Position numbers and translations under genes: made by a program
NCBI RefSeq assembly: GCF_000950575.1
Contig: NZ_CP011005.1
Span: 1,116,001 to 1,180,000, forward strand
Source of the DNA: Psychromicrobium lacuslunae
GTDB taxonomy: Bacteria; Actinomycetota; Actinomycetes; Actinomycetales; Micrococcaceae
Direction: 5' to 3'
DNA length: 64,000 nucleotides
Shown: piece after piece, positions 51,623 to 61,707 of the stretch
How positions within the stretch are numbered: the first letter of the stretch is position 1
Layout: every line of letters starts with the position of its first letter
The notes under the pieces: generated by a model
What the model was told of the DNA's origin: nothing
What the model saw: only the letters and a program-made list of their open reading frames with translations
Databases searched by the model: none

Positions 51623-52547
51623 TTGGAGCCAGATGGGCAAGATCTCGGCGATAAATGTGAACTAGGCTTCCACTGGGAGTTACGTCCACCCGTGAATGCT
51701 CGAAGCCAAGCCTGCGGGCGAGCTTGATACTGGGTTTATTCTCCGGATTAATCACGGCGATCAAATACTCCTGTTTAAGATTCTGCTCGGCCCAGTCAAT
51801 CCAGGCAGCGGCTCCCTCGGCTGCGTACCCTTTTCCTTGAGAAGCAGTTTCTAGCGCATACCCCAGCTCGAGCTCACCCCAAACATCCCAATAGTGCAGG
51901 CCGATTCTACCGATCAGCCGCTTACTCGCCAGTTCTAGCACCGCGCTTTGGCCAACTCCCCTATTGCCCCACTCGGCTTCAAAACGGCTCAGTTGCTGAT
52001 GCGTTCCGGTGAGGTCAAGTGCCGCCCCGCCGATGTAGCGAGCCACCTCGGGATCGGCATAGATCTCCGCAAGGTCCTTCGCGTCGGTGAGCTTAAGCGG
52101 CCGCAACCATAACCTCTCCGTGCCGAGTAAGTGATAACTCTCAGCACTCACTTCTCGAACCCTCCGCGGGCTCAGCGGAACGAGATGTGTGAGCAACTTG
52201 CGCTGTATCTTCCGCAGAATTTTTAGCGAATAATGATCGCTAAAAGGAGCGACAGCCTCCCAATCCCAGGCTGCTCCGACGACGTCACTAGCGAAGACAA
52301 TTTCGGTCGCCAACAGCGTTCGAGTCCAATCAAATCGGCTGAGTTGCGAACGGGTGCGCAGAGCTTTTGTGATCCTTTCACCCTGCACATATAGATCATC
52401 TACCCCGTCGAACCCCATCGCCACAGCCATCGACTCCGAGCAATGAGCCGGACCAAGCCATTGGAGCAGACCATGACGCAGGAGCTCTCTTTCCTCGTCT
52501 TCAAGCGCTATCTCAACCATCGATTCTGGATCATCGGAATAGCTCAT
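51612..52547 (-). CDS. GNAT acetyltransferase with an N-terminal extension
   Basis: A 311-residue protein. The C-terminal 165 residues are a RimJ/RimL-type acetyltransferase: LGTERLWLRPLKLTDAKDLA, IGRIGLHYWDVWGELELGYA, and the acetyl-CoA loop ETASQGKGYAAEGAAAWIDW, then NKPSIKLARRLGFEH. The N-terminal 140 residues (EDEERELLRHGLLQWLGPAH; LLATEIVFASDVVGAAWDWE) are helical and not recognised. The ATG at 52547 is preferred. The substrate may be a protein N-terminus or a small amine. Confidence 0.82.
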   Translation of the reverse strand: MSYSDDPESMVEIALEDEERELLRHGLLQWLGPAHCSESMAVAMGFDGVDDLYVQGERITKALRTRSQLSRFDWTRTLLATEIVFASDVVGAAWDWEAVAPFSDHYSLKILRKIQRKLLTHLVPLSPRRVREVSAESYHLLGTERLWLRPLKLTDAKDLAEIYADPEVARYIGGAALDLTGTHQQLSRFEAEWGNRGVGQSAVLELASKRLIGRIGLHYWDVWGELELGYALETASQGKGYAAEGAAAWIDWAEQNLKQEYLIAVINPENKPSIKLARRLGFEHSRVDVTPSGSLVHIYRRDLAHLAPTKV

Positions 52548-52644
52548 CTTCAAAGCCTAGCTGGCACAGTCCTCGAATGCTCGCGGAAGACTTACGGCTA
52601 AGTAGCAGTCAGGTGTAGACATCTCGGTGTGAGAGGAGTTTACT

Positions 52645-52666
52645 TAATTCATCAAGTGATGAATTA
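52645..52666. promoter_or_regulatory. 22-bp operator palindrome before the monooxygenase gene
   Basis: TAATTCATCA (52645-52654) and TGATGAATTA (52657-52666) are perfect inverted repeats with AG between them, ending just before the ribosome site. No regulator gene is beside it. Confidence 0.75.
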
Positions 52667-52678
52667 GAGGTGATTGCG

Positions 52679-53932
52679 ATGGAGCGTCGAGATTGTGTCA
52701 TTGCTGGCGGCGGGCCGGCGGGAGTGATGCTGGGCCTCATTCTGGCCCGCGCCGGCCTTAAAGTGACGGTGCTCGAAAAACACTGCGACTTCTTTCGCGA
52801 CTTCCGCGGCGATACCGTCCATCCGGCAACTTTGCGCGTCCTCGACGAACTCGGCCTAGGCGAACGCTTTCGCAAACTCCCGCAAAGCAGACTAGGCAAT
52901 GTGCAGATCCCCGACGGTAAAGGCCAGACCATCACCTTTGGGGATTTCGATTCACTCCGAGCTCCCTACAACTACGTAGCGATGGTGCCACAGTGGGACT
53001 TGCTGAATTTACTGGTTGAGGCCGCTCAGCAGGAACCAAACTTTCAACTCATGATGAATACCACGGCAACCGAAGTGGTGCTACACGGCGGGAGCGCTGA
53101 CGGCGTGCGCTACCAGAAGAAGAATGGTGAGACCGGCGAAATTCGCGCAACGCTCACGGTAGCCTGTGACGGACGACACTCGACTTTGCGTAGCTTTGCC
53201 GGACTAGTTCCCATCGAGTACCCAACACCCTTTGATACTTGGTGGTTCAGGATCTCTCGCAACACCGACGAACAAAGCGCCATCAGCACGCTTATTCCCC
53301 GCATTGGTGAGGACGGGCTTTGGCTTTCGCTGACCCGACCAGACTATTTTCAAGTCGCCTATTTCGGCGCAAAGGGTAGCGGGCCAGAGTTGCGAGCAGC
53401 TGGCATCGAATCATTTAGGCGACGGCTGGCCAAGGCAATGCCCAATTTCTCCGATCGCGTTGAGGAAATCGAGAGCATTGATGAGCTACATTTCCTCGAC
53501 GTGAAACTGAACCGCTTGCCACATTGGTACAAACCAGGATTCCTTGCTATCGGCGATGCAGCGCATGCCATGTCTCCAGCCGGTGGCGTTGGCATAAATT
53601 TGGCCATCCAAGACGCCGTGGCCGCTGGCCGAATGCTAGCCAAACCATTATTGCGAGGCCAGGTTCCACTCAACACCTTAGCCGCCATTCAGCGACGCCG
53701 CTGGCTACCAATGGCCGTGATCCAAGGGTTGCAAAGAATGTTGCACGCAGCGGTTTTTGGCCCAGCAGTCAGCGGCAACTCAGCAGGCTTCCCGCGTTCC
53801 ATACTTTTTGCAGTAAAACACTTCCCTTTGGCGCGAAAGATACCACCACGACTGATAGGTTTTGGCCCGAGACCAGAACATGCGCCCAGCTTTGCTCGGC
53901 GTAGGGAAGTTGCCGAGGGCGCTCGCAGCTAG
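52679..53932 (+). CDS. FAD-dependent monooxygenase, group A
   Basis: A 417-residue flavoprotein. The FAD-binding GXGXXG is DCVIAGGGPAGVMLGL (residues 5-20), the DG motif is ACDGRHSTLRSFA (about 165), and the second FAD motif is AIGDAAHAMSPAGGVGINLA (about 295). Probably hydroxylates an aromatic or polyketide-like substrate with NAD(P)H. ATG at 52679 is chosen over GTG at 52670 because AGAGGTG lies 5-7 nt upstream of it. The nearest candidate target-sensing regulator is not visible. Confidence 0.9.
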   Translation: MERRDCVIAGGGPAGVMLGLILARAGLKVTVLEKHCDFFRDFRGDTVHPATLRVLDELGLGERFRKLPQSRLGNVQIPDGKGQTITFGDFDSLRAPYNYVAMVPQWDLLNLLVEAAQQEPNFQLMMNTTATEVVLHGGSADGVRYQKKNGETGEIRATLTVACDGRHSTLRSFAGLVPIEYPTPFDTWWFRISRNTDEQSAISTLIPRIGEDGLWLSLTRPDYFQVAYFGAKGSGPELRAAGIESFRRRLAKAMPNFSDRVEEIESIDELHFLDVKLNRLPHWYKPGFLAIGDAAHAMSPAGGVGINLAIQDAVAAGRMLAKPLLRGQVPLNTLAAIQRRRWLPMAVIQGLQRMLHAAVFGPAVSGNSAGFPRSILFAVKHFPLARKIPPRLIGFGPRPEHAPSFARRREVAEGARS

Positions 53933-54237
53933 AGGGCAGCCAGCGAGCCAAAGGATCGACGAGACTGCTCAGTTAACCGAATGAGTCGCCAATTCTCGCC
54001 GCCCACACGGTGCGTAACACTCATGGTTCGACGCGAGCGTTCAGGATGAGTCACTTCAAGCTCCCACAACTCGTACTCAGCAGAGCCCACTCCCCCGGCC
54101 GCTTTGAGATAACCCGACAGCACAAAAGGCCTACGTCTACCAGCTACCACTTGGTAATTCTCGCCACGCCAAGAGAGTTTGACGGGACGACAGCCGGGTC
54201 CATTCTGCACGCTGATTGACTCACTAAAAGTGCCCAT
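53929..54237 (-). CDS. Small DUF6504-like protein
   Basis: A 102-residue soluble protein starting MGTFSESISVQNGPGCRPVK, with SWRGENYQVV and GSAEYELWELEVTHPERSRR and a basic C-terminus. The tone (WRG.x.YxVV) is like DUF6504 domains, which is a weak call. It overlaps the monooxygenase tail-to-tail by 4 nt (CTAG serving as stop on both strands). The ATG at 54237 is preferred over a GTG at 54246. Confidence 0.55.
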   Translation of the reverse strand: MGTFSESISVQNGPGCRPVKLSWRGENYQVVAGRRRPFVLSGYLKAAGGVGSAEYELWELEVTHPERSRRTMSVTHRVGGENWRLIRLTEQSRRSFGSLAAL

Positions 54238-54246
54238 TTTCAACAC

Positions 54247-54472
54247 CCCTGCCCCGAAGAGAACAACAATTTTCCTGATTGGAATATATATTCGAATCAG
54301 GAAAATGTCCAGGATTTTTTACCCAGCATTTTCCCAGCTACTTTCCAAGTCATCACGTAGCATCGAATGGACAAACCCGTCTAGCATGGCATTAGAGTTC
54401 GATGGGGCTGCTCTAGACAGTCCGCCGTGGGCAACTGTTGAGACAGCAACATCCCAAAAGAAGGAGCGAACC
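54247..54472. other. 226-bp divergent gap with a 36-bp palindrome
   Basis: TTTTCCTGATT (54270-54280) and AATCAGGAAAA (54295-54305) are perfect inverted repeats; between them GAATATATATTC (54282-54293) is itself a palindrome, and the only asymmetric positions are two G bases. The whole is a 36-bp near-perfect dyad, 32 bp upstream of the DUF6504-like start and about 170 bp upstream of the GNAT gene. Confidence 0.8.
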
Positions 54473-54985
54473 ATGAGCGGCAAAGTCATTCTGATTGCGC
54501 GGACCTCTCCGTTGCAACTAGACCTGAACATCACCACGCGCTCCCTCAGCACGGAGGATATTGCTGCGCTGGGCCAGTTGTACTTCAGCGCCTACGATAA
54601 GGGCCAGGCCGAAAAGTCCCTAGAAGCGGCGACTGAAAGTATTGCAGCCAGCTTTGACGGCAAGTTCGGCACCTTACTCACCGACGCCTCACAAGTTGCC
54701 CTGGATGAAGATGGCAACATCATTGCCGGAATTCTGGTGGTAGAGCGCTCAAACCATGAAGGCACTCCCGAGGCACCGTTTCTGATCGAACTTGTCACAG
54801 ATCGCGATCACCGACGTCAGGGGCTCGCGGAACGTCTAGTGTTGCTCTCGGGTGAAAAGCTGTTCAACGCTGGCTATCAGGAAGTTGCGGTCCGAGTTAA
54901 GGAAAGTAACTCCGCCGCCTTGGCACTCTATCTTTCTCTCGACTTCCGGCGCTGGGATGCCGAACAGGCCGAGCAAGAGGACTGA
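54473..54985 (+). CDS. GNAT acetyltransferase
   Basis: A 170-residue N-acetyltransferase from the ATG at 54473, with AAGGAGCG 5 nt upstream. Acetyl-CoA binding is visible in LVTDRDHRRQGLAERLVLLS (about residues 105-125), followed by VRVKESNSAALALYLSLDFR, the typical C-terminal beta-strand and helix. Substrate unknown. It lies 70 bp upstream of the mycoredoxin gene in the same direction. Confidence 0.85.
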   Translation: MSGKVILIARTSPLQLDLNITTRSLSTEDIAALGQLYFSAYDKGQAEKSLEAATESIAASFDGKFGTLLTDASQVALDEDGNIIAGILVVERSNHEGTPEAPFLIELVTDRDHRRQGLAERLVLLSGEKLFNAGYQEVAVRVKESNSAALALYLSLDFRRWDAEQAEQED

Positions 54986-55055
54986 TCCGGAATATCCGGC
55001 TGGACCTTCTGGTTGTTCAACTAAAGGGTTCGGATGAATCGAGAAGAGGAGCGAG

Positions 55056-55319
55056 ATGGCTGAGGATTACACCCCGGAGAACGGCACGATCACAATGTTC
55101 TCCACCTCATGGTGTGGCTACTGCCGACGTTTGAAAACACAGTTGGACGCCCAAGGCATCGGTTATCAAGAGATCAACATTGAAGAAGTTCCTGGTACCG
55201 CTGAACTGGTCGAGAAACTCAACGACGGCAACCAGACAGTGCCAACCGTGATCTTCCCCGACGGTTCTTCGGCGACTAACCCGTCGCTGGCCGAAGTGCA
55301 GCAACGGATCGCCGTCTAG
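55056..55319 (+). CDS. Mycoredoxin (glutaredoxin-like, CGYC)
   Basis: An 87-residue thiol-disulfide oxidoreductase with active site WCGYC (Cys20, Cys23) and NQTVPTVIFPDG (cis-Pro about residue 70). This is the mycoredoxin-1 type of actinobacteria, which uses mycothiol to reduce mycothiolated proteins. GAGGAGCGAG is upstream of the ATG. The NrdH glutaredoxin in this window has CVQC instead, so the two are distinct. Confidence 0.92.
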   Translation: MAEDYTPENGTITMFSTSWCGYCRRLKTQLDAQGIGYQEINIEEVPGTAELVEKLNDGNQTVPTVIFPDGSSATNPSLAEVQQRIAV

Positions 55320-55344
55320 TAAGCATCTAGTAGCAGTCTAGTTT

Positions 55345-56052
55345 TTACAGACCGTAGGCCTCCAACACGGCCATTTTGACCGCTTCAACGGTCAGGCCGG
55401 GTTGGAGGTCTTCTGCTGCCCCGGCCGTTTTTGGAGACCAATCCAGACCCAGCTCCCGGTAGACATCTACCAGGGCAGCACGCAGCGGTGAGGCGTCCTG
55501 CACCACGATTGCTGAGCTAAATAGCCAGGCCCCAGAGACTACCCGTTGCGCGGTGCCGACCAACTTGATTTGCTCCAGTTCAGCTCCGGCTCGTGCTGGA
55601 TAGCTGCCATGCACGCTGAATTCACCGGGACAGTACTCCCCCGGAATCTCGCCAACTGCGGCGTCGACGTCGAGAGAACGCAATGCAGCAGCGAATAGCT
55701 CGCCGAACTCGCTAAACCGACGGCGCGAACCGAGCACTGCTTCTGCATCGACTTCGAGGTGGTCAATCACCAGGCAGCCTTGGTGATACGCCATCGCGCG
55801 GCCGCCAGCGCGTCGCACCAACGGCTCAAAGCCGTGACTACGCGAGGCCTCGGCCGCAGCGGCAAAACCGGGCAGGTTCGCGTCGCGCTGGCCGAAAGCC
55901 ATCGTCGGCCTAGGCCGGTAAAACCGTAGCGTGCTGCCGCGTCGGCCGGCCTTAACTTCAGCGAGTAAATCCAGGCCGCGCTGCAGATCCGCCTCCGCAT
56001 CAAGAGAATCAATCTGGTCGATCAGTTCAATCGACCCGGAGTGCTCAGTCAG
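55345..56052 (-). CDS. Lipoate-protein ligase family protein; likely CTG start
   Basis: A 235-codon frame reading as a complete lipoyl/biotinyl ligase-like domain: TLRFYRPRPTMAFGQRDANL (about residues 41-60), FEPLVRRAGGRAMAYHQGCL, then GEYCPGEFSVHGSYPARA and KLVGTAQRVVSGAWLFSS. The first ATG (55902) lies inside the conserved RPRPTMAFGQRD segment and would delete it. Upstream in the same frame to the DUF427 stop there is no ATG, GTG or TTG; CTG at 56052 overlaps that stop and is my candidate start. A sequencing or frameshift difference is the alternative. Confidence 0.75.
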   Translation of the reverse strand: MTEHSGSIELIDQIDSLDAEADLQRGLDLLAEVKAGRRGSTLRFYRPRPTMAFGQRDANLPGFAAAAEASRSHGFEPLVRRAGGRAMAYHQGCLVIDHLEVDAEAVLGSRRRFSEFGELFAAALRSLDVDAAVGEIPGEYCPGEFSVHGSYPARAGAELEQIKLVGTAQRVVSGAWLFSSAIVVQDASPLRAALVDVYRELGLDWSPKTAGAAEDLQPGLTVEAVKMAVLEAYGL

Positions 56053-56329
56053 TGATCGTCACGCCCTTCCAGAAGGCCACCCGATCGGTGACCGCTTCGG
56101 CACCTTTTAGTGGTTCCGGGTAATACCAGGCCGCGTCTGTATTGCGTTCCCCGTTGACGTTGAGGGTGAAGTAACTTGCTTCGCCCTTCCAATGACAACT
56201 GCTGTGGGTTTCACTCGGTTCGAGCAGCTCTGAGCGCACCGCTGCTAGCGGAAAATAATGGTTCCCTTCGACAAGTTCAATATCGTCCGACTCGGCGATA
56301 ATCTCGCCATTCCAGATTGCCTTAGCCAT
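56045..56329 (-). CDS. DUF427 family protein
   Basis: A 94-residue DUF427 protein, easily recognised by MAKAIWNGEIIAESDDIELV, EGNHYFPLAAVRSELLEPSE, HSSCHWKGEASYFTLNVNGE and WYYPEPLKGAEAVTDRVAFW. Function is unknown for the family. It sits 25 nt after the thioesterase gene and overlaps the ligase-like gene. Confidence 0.93.
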   Translation of the reverse strand: MAKAIWNGEIIAESDDIELVEGNHYFPLAAVRSELLEPSETHSSCHWKGEASYFTLNVNGERNTDAAWYYPEPLKGAEAVTDRVAFWKGVTITD

Positions 56330-56354
56330 CTCGTTCTTCCTCTCGCTAGCTCAG

Positions 56355-57152
56355 TTATTCGCTTGGCTTGAGGGCCCGGACAGTCAAGATCTGCTCGGCA
56401 CGTCCGAATGGACCCTGCTCATCATTAAGCACCGAGGAGGTCAACCCTATTCCGTCATCGCCGAAGGTCACCGAGGTATCCAGGCCGAGCCATTGACCTT
56501 GCGGCTGTCGATAAAGGTGCAGTGATAAATCTGTGTTCGGGTAAACGTAAGTACCATCACCCGGTGCAATTCTCGGAGCAATGCCGTTCGCGGTGTCCGC
56601 GACACCAATCAGTTTGACCAAGTCTGCGGTTGTCTCGCCGTCGACCATTGGATACTTGCTGCGCAGCCAGGAGCGGCCGCGCCCAGGGACCGAGCCCGGG
56701 ATGGACTGCATTTCAATGGATCGGATGTAGCCGCCGGGCCATTCGGTGAGGCCGGCAGGCACGGTCGCTTCGGCCAGGGGCGGCATCGGCTCATCACCGA
56801 GCCCTGCAACGGCGCTTGTATCGGATTTTTGCAACCGCCAAGCGGTGGCCCTAATCGCCGCCCTACCGTTCGCCACCATCTCCGCCTGCACTAATTCAAT
56901 GGTTTTTCCCGGCCGCAGCACTTTGCATTCGATGCTGAACTCACCGGCCGGAATCAAACCGAGAATATCGAAGCTGATCCTGGCCATCCGAAGATCGGGA
57001 CGAGGTTGAAACGCCTCCAGCTCGCGAACCATAATTCCGGAAGCCGGTGCCATGTGTTGCTCGTGCGGGTTCCAGGCCCCTTGGGCGTGAATGGTCGATC
57101 GGTAGTGGCCCTCGCCGAGCCGGATGTAATAGGCGTTTTCCTCAGTCTGCAC
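56355..57152 (-). CDS. Acyl-CoA thioesterase-like protein (double hotdog)
   Basis: A 265-residue protein of the TesB-like double-hotdog superfamily: YYIRLGEGHYRSTIHAQGAW at the N-terminus, LEAFQPRPDLRMARISFDIL, RSWLRSKYPMVDGETTADLV and the C-terminal NTDLSLHLYRQPQGQWLGLD. It should hydrolyse acyl-CoA esters. It begins a probable operon with DUF427 and the ligase-like gene. Confidence 0.85.
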   Translation of the reverse strand: MQTEENAYYIRLGEGHYRSTIHAQGAWNPHEQHMAPASGIMVRELEAFQPRPDLRMARISFDILGLIPAGEFSIECKVLRPGKTIELVQAEMVANGRAAIRATAWRLQKSDTSAVAGLGDEPMPPLAEATVPAGLTEWPGGYIRSIEMQSIPGSVPGRGRSWLRSKYPMVDGETTADLVKLIGVADTANGIAPRIAPGDGTYVYPNTDLSLHLYRQPQGQWLGLDTSVTFGDDGIGLTSSVLNDEQGPFGRAEQILTVRALKPSE

Positions 57153-57176
57153 TTGACTGATCTTACCGTCTAGCTC

Positions 57177-57650
57177 TTAGCGCTTTGCTGCTGCCGCCCG
57201 GCGCCGCAGCAAGACCACCACAATAATGACCGCCGCTACACCGAGCAGCAGGAGCAGCGCAGCTGGTTCGCCGCCAAAAGCAGCAATCGCCGCGTCAACT
57301 ACTGCGAGGCCAACTGTCGCATAGAGCAAGGCCCAAATCACCGATCCGGTCACCACGGCGGGCAAATACCTGCTCGGGTAGGGCATCCGGCCGACGCCAG
57401 CCGCAAGGTTAATTGCTGTTTGTAAGCCAATGGTGAGGAAGCAGAGCGCGACAGCGGGGGCACCCCAGCGCGCCACAATGGCCTCCGCCCGGGCCATTGG
57501 CGCAGAATCCAAGTACTTCTTGAGTTTAGTCTTGCGACCACCGGCAGCGGCTCCACGGCCGAGCCAATAGGTGGCATTGGCGCGCGCCATCACAATGCAG
57601 AAGAGCGAAAGGAAGGCTAAACCGAAGGGCAAGGAGGTAAAGAACTCCAT
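57177..57650 (-). CDS. DedA-like membrane protein
   Basis: A 157-residue membrane protein with about four hydrophobic helices. The segment AIVARWGAPAVALCFLTIGL, then QTAINLAAGVGRMPYPSRYL and AVVTGSVIWALLYATVGL is the DedA/VTT core, with its conserved Arg and Gly. It is shorter than typical DedA proteins (about 200), so it may be a minimal form. Possible lipid scramblase-like role. Confidence 0.78.
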   Translation of the reverse strand: MEFFTSLPFGLAFLSLFCIVMARANATYWLGRGAAAGGRKTKLKKYLDSAPMARAEAIVARWGAPAVALCFLTIGLQTAINLAAGVGRMPYPSRYLPAVVTGSVIWALLYATVGLAVVDAAIAAFGGEPAALLLLLGVAAVIIVVVLLRRRAAAAKR

Positions 57651-57825
57651 CCCGATGCCCCATTCTTCCCTAGCCGCGCTTGAGGTTCCATCTTTTCACA
57701 CTCGACTTAGGTTCTGCTAAGTCAGGCTGCCAACATCGTAGGCGTCGAAAATTTCCTTGCCGCTTACCCAAGCCACTTAATCCCCCGTTTCAATGGGCTC
57801 CGCCAGTTTGCCCCATTAAACAAGA

Positions 57826-57854
57826 CTGCCCGGTGGACGGGGCCAACCGGGCAG
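57826..57854 (-). terminator. Terminator downstream of nrdF
   Basis: CTGCCCGGT (57826-57834) pairs with ACCGGGCAG (57846-57854). On the minus strand it is followed by TCTTGTTTAAT, a partial U-tract, about 25 nt after the nrdF stop. Confidence 0.8.
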
Positions 57855-57879
57855 CGCATGCTAGGAAGTCAACAGAACC

Positions 57880-58869
<990 letters not shown>

Positions 58870-59010
58870 TCAAGATTTCCTATAGCCGGGCGGGCAAGGC
58901 AGCCTCGCCCGTTTCGCGCCGCACACGACTTCGTCGGAGCGTCGCTGCAAGCGCCCGAGCCTACCCTGGCTGCCCTACCCGCCCGGCGGCTCAAAAGTCG
59001 TATTCGCTGT

Positions 59011-61227
59011 TTAGAGCATGCAGCTAACGCAGCCCTCAACTTCGGTTCCTTCCAGCGCGAGCTGGCGGAGCCGGATGTAGTAGACCGTCTTGATACCCTT
59101 GCGCCAGGCGTAGATCTGAGCCTTGTTAATATCGCGCGTGGTGGCGGTGTCCTTGAAGAACAGGGTCAGCGACAAGCCTTGGTCGACGTGCTGGGTAGCC
59201 GCCGCGTAGGTGTCGATGATCTTCTCGTAACCGATCTCGTAGGCATCCTGGTAGTACTCCAGGTTGTCATTGGTCAGGTACGGCGCCGGGTAGTAAACGC
59301 GACCGATCTTGCCTTCTTTGCGGATCTCGATCTTCGAAGCCACCGGGTGGATCGAGGAGGTCGAGTTATTGATGTAGCTGATCGAGCCGGTCGGCGGCAC
59401 CGCTTGCAGGTTCTGGTTGTAAATACCGTGCTCCATAATGGAAGCCTTCAATTCACGCCAGTCATCCTGAGTCGGGATGTGCACCTTAGCGAAGAGCTCA
59501 CGAACCCGCTCGGTCTGCGGGACCCATTCCTGATCGGTGTACTTATCGAAGAACTCACCCGAGGCGTACTTTGAGTTCTCGAAACCACCGAACTTCTGAC
59601 CGGTTTCAATGGCGAGCAGGTTAGAGGCCCGCAGTGCGTGGTAGACCACCGTGTAGAAGTAGATATTGGTGAAGTCTAAGCCCTCTTCCGAGCCGTAATG
59701 CACTCGCTCGCGAGCCAGGTAGCCGTGTAGGTTCATCTGGCCGAGGCCAATGGCGTGCGAAGCGGAGTTGCCCAGGGCGATGGAGGGTACTGACTTAATG
59801 TCTGACATATCAGATACCGCTGAGAGCGCACGGATCGAGGTCTCAATCGTGGTACCGAAGTCGGGTGAATCCATCGTCTTGGCGATGTTCAGCGAGCCCA
59901 GGTTGCAGGAGATGTCCTTGCCGGTCTCGGCGTAAGAGAGGTCATCGTTGTACACGGTGGGCTTGGAAACCTGCAGGATCTCAGAGCAGAGGTTGCTCAT
60001 AATGATCTTGCCCTCGATCGGGTTCGCCCGGTTCACGGTGTCCTCGAACATGATGTACGGGTAGCCGGATTCGAACTGGATCTCGGCAAGGGTCTGGAAG
60101 AACTCGCGGGCCTTGATCTTGGTCTTCTTGATCCGCGAATCATCGACCATTTCGTAGTACTTCTCGGTCACCGAGATATCGGAGAACGGCATGCCGTAGA
60201 CCTTTTCGACGTCGTACGGGGAGAACAAGTACATGTCCTCGTCCCGCTTGGCGAGCTCGAAGGTGATGTCCGGCACCACAACGCCGAGCGAAAGGGTCTT
60301 GATGCGAATCTTCTCGTCCGCATTCTCGCGCTTGGTATCGAGGAAACGGTTGATGTCTGGGTGGTGGGCGTGCAGGTAAACAGCACCGGCACCTTGACGG
60401 GCACCGAGCTGGTTAGCGTAGGAGAAGCTGTCTTCGAGAAGCTTCATTACCGGAATGACGCCCGAGGACTGGTTCTCGATCTGCTTGATCGGCGCGCCAA
60501 CCTCGCGGATGTTTGTCAGGGCGAAAGCCACACCGCCGCCACGCTTGGAAAGCTGCAGTGCCGAGTTGATGGAACGGCCGATCGACTCCATATTGTCTTC
60601 GATACGAAGCAAGAAGCAGGAGACCAATTCGCCACGCTGAGCCTTACCGGCGTTCAGGAAGGTTGGCGTGGCTGGTTGGAAACGACCGTCGATGATTTCA
60701 TCAACCAACTTGGTGGCGAGGTCTTCGTTGCCACGGGCCAGGTGTAGAGCGACCATGCAGACACGGTCTTCATAACGCTCCAGGAAGCGCTTGCCGTCGA
60801 AGGTTTTCAGCGTGTAGGAGGTGTAGAACTTGAAGGCGCCCAGGAAGGTCTCGAAGCGGAACTTCTTCTTATAGGCACGGTTGTAGAGCTCACGGATGAA
60901 GTTCATCGTGTACTGGTCGAGAGTTTCCCGCTCGTAGTACTGGTTCTTCACCAGGTAGTCGAGTTTCTCTTCCAGATCGTGGAAGAACACCGTGTTGTTG
61001 TTCACATGCTGCAGGAAGTACTGGTGCGCGGCTTCGCGGTCGGCGTCGAACTGGATCTTGCCCTCGGCGTCGTAAAGGTTGAGCATCGCGTTGAGCTCGT
61101 GGTAGCCGAGACCCTGATAGGCCTTGGGCAGTTCCTGCTTGCCGTCCTTAGTTGCGTGCTGGCCCGGCGCGCTATCCACCGCGTCTTCTTCGCTGATCGA
61201 AGTCACTTTTTCTGCCGTGTTTGTCAT
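59011..61227 (-). CDS. nrdE: Ribonucleotide reductase class Ib, catalytic alpha subunit NrdE
   Basis: A 738-residue enzyme reducing ribonucleoside diphosphates. It has the class Ib core ([20 protein letters not shown], the substrate-site [33 protein letters not shown]) and the C-terminal redox pair CVSC that accepts electrons from NrdH. ATG at 61227 overlaps the nrdI stop (ATGA) and is preferred; TTG at 61239 is an alternative. Cytoplasmic, works with NrdF. Confidence 0.97.
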   Translation of the reverse strand: MTNTAEKVTSISEEDAVDSAPGQHATKDGKQELPKAYQGLGYHELNAMLNLYDAEGKIQFDADREAAHQYFLQHVNNNTVFFHDLEEKLDYLVKNQYYERETLDQYTMNFIRELYNRAYKKKFRFETFLGAFKFYTSYTLKTFDGKRFLERYEDRVCMVALHLARGNEDLATKLVDEIIDGRFQPATPTFLNAGKAQRGELVSCFLLRIEDNMESIGRSINSALQLSKRGGGVAFALTNIREVGAPIKQIENQSSGVIPVMKLLEDSFSYANQLGARQGAGAVYLHAHHPDINRFLDTKRENADEKIRIKTLSLGVVVPDITFELAKRDEDMYLFSPYDVEKVYGMPFSDISVTEKYYEMVDDSRIKKTKIKAREFFQTLAEIQFESGYPYIMFEDTVNRANPIEGKIIMSNLCSEILQVSKPTVYNDDLSYAETGKDISCNLGSLNIAKTMDSPDFGTTIETSIRALSAVSDMSDIKSVPSIALGNSASHAIGLGQMNLHGYLARERVHYGSEEGLDFTNIYFYTVVYHALRASNLLAIETGQKFGGFENSKYASGEFFDKYTDQEWVPQTERVRELFAKVHIPTQDDWRELKASIMEHGIYNQNLQAVPPTGSISYINNSTSSIHPVASKIEIRKEGKIGRVYYPAPYLTNDNLEYYQDAYEIGYEKIIDTYAAATQHVDQGLSLTLFFKDTATTRDINKAQIYAWRKGIKTVYYIRLRQLALEGTEVEGCVSCML

Positions 61228-61637
61228 GGTTGTGCCCAAAACTGTTCCAATCCCTGGTGAACTCGGTCCACATCTTCCGCTGTGCCCATAAGCTCAAATC
61301 GATAAAGAAGGGGTACCTGACACTTGCTGGCCACAATGTCGCCGGCTAGACAGTAGGTCTCCCCGAAATTCGTATTTCCGGCGGCTATCACGCCGCGGAT
61401 CAGTGATCGGTTTTGCTCGACGTTGAGGAATTTGATCACTTGCTTGGGCACTGCCCCGTGCCCGGTCTCTCCACCGTAGGTGGGGAGAACTAGAACATAA
61501 GGTTCAAGTGCCAGAGTGGTTTCATCTTTGGTCATCACCGGCAATCTGGCCGCTTTGACCCTGAGCTTGTCAACGAAGCGGTGAGTATTGCCTGATACCG
61601 AAGAGAAATAGATCACGTTGCTGCTGGTTGGATTCAT
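61224..61637 (-). CDS. nrdI: Flavodoxin-like NrdI
   Basis: A 137-residue flavodoxin that supplies oxidant to assemble the Mn-tyrosyl cofactor of NrdF. FMN loops: [16 protein letters not shown] (residues 10-25), [12 protein letters not shown] (about 50-62) and [15 protein letters not shown] (about 85-98). It overlaps nrdE and follows nrdH after a 70-bp gap with a hairpin. Confidence 0.95.
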   Translation of the reverse strand: MNPTSSNVIYFSSVSGNTHRFVDKLRVKAARLPVMTKDETTLALEPYVLVLPTYGGETGHGAVPKQVIKFLNVEQNRSLIRGVIAAGNTNFGETYCLAGDIVASKCQVPLLYRFELMGTAEDVDRVHQGLEQFWAQP

Positions 61638-61666
61638 TGCCTTTGCTTCACCCCCGCTTCAAGGGA

Positions 61667-61700
61667 CGGCGTCGCCGAGCTAGCTAGCCGGACGACGCCG
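61667..61700 (-). other. Intercistronic hairpin between nrdH and nrdI
   Basis: CGGCGTCG (61667-61674) pairs with CGACGCCG (61693-61700); outer CGCTTC/GAAGCG extends the stem beyond a bulge. In the nrdH-nrdI gap it may set the ratio of nrdH to the downstream genes. Confidence 0.6.
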
Positions 61701-61707
61701 AAGCGAG

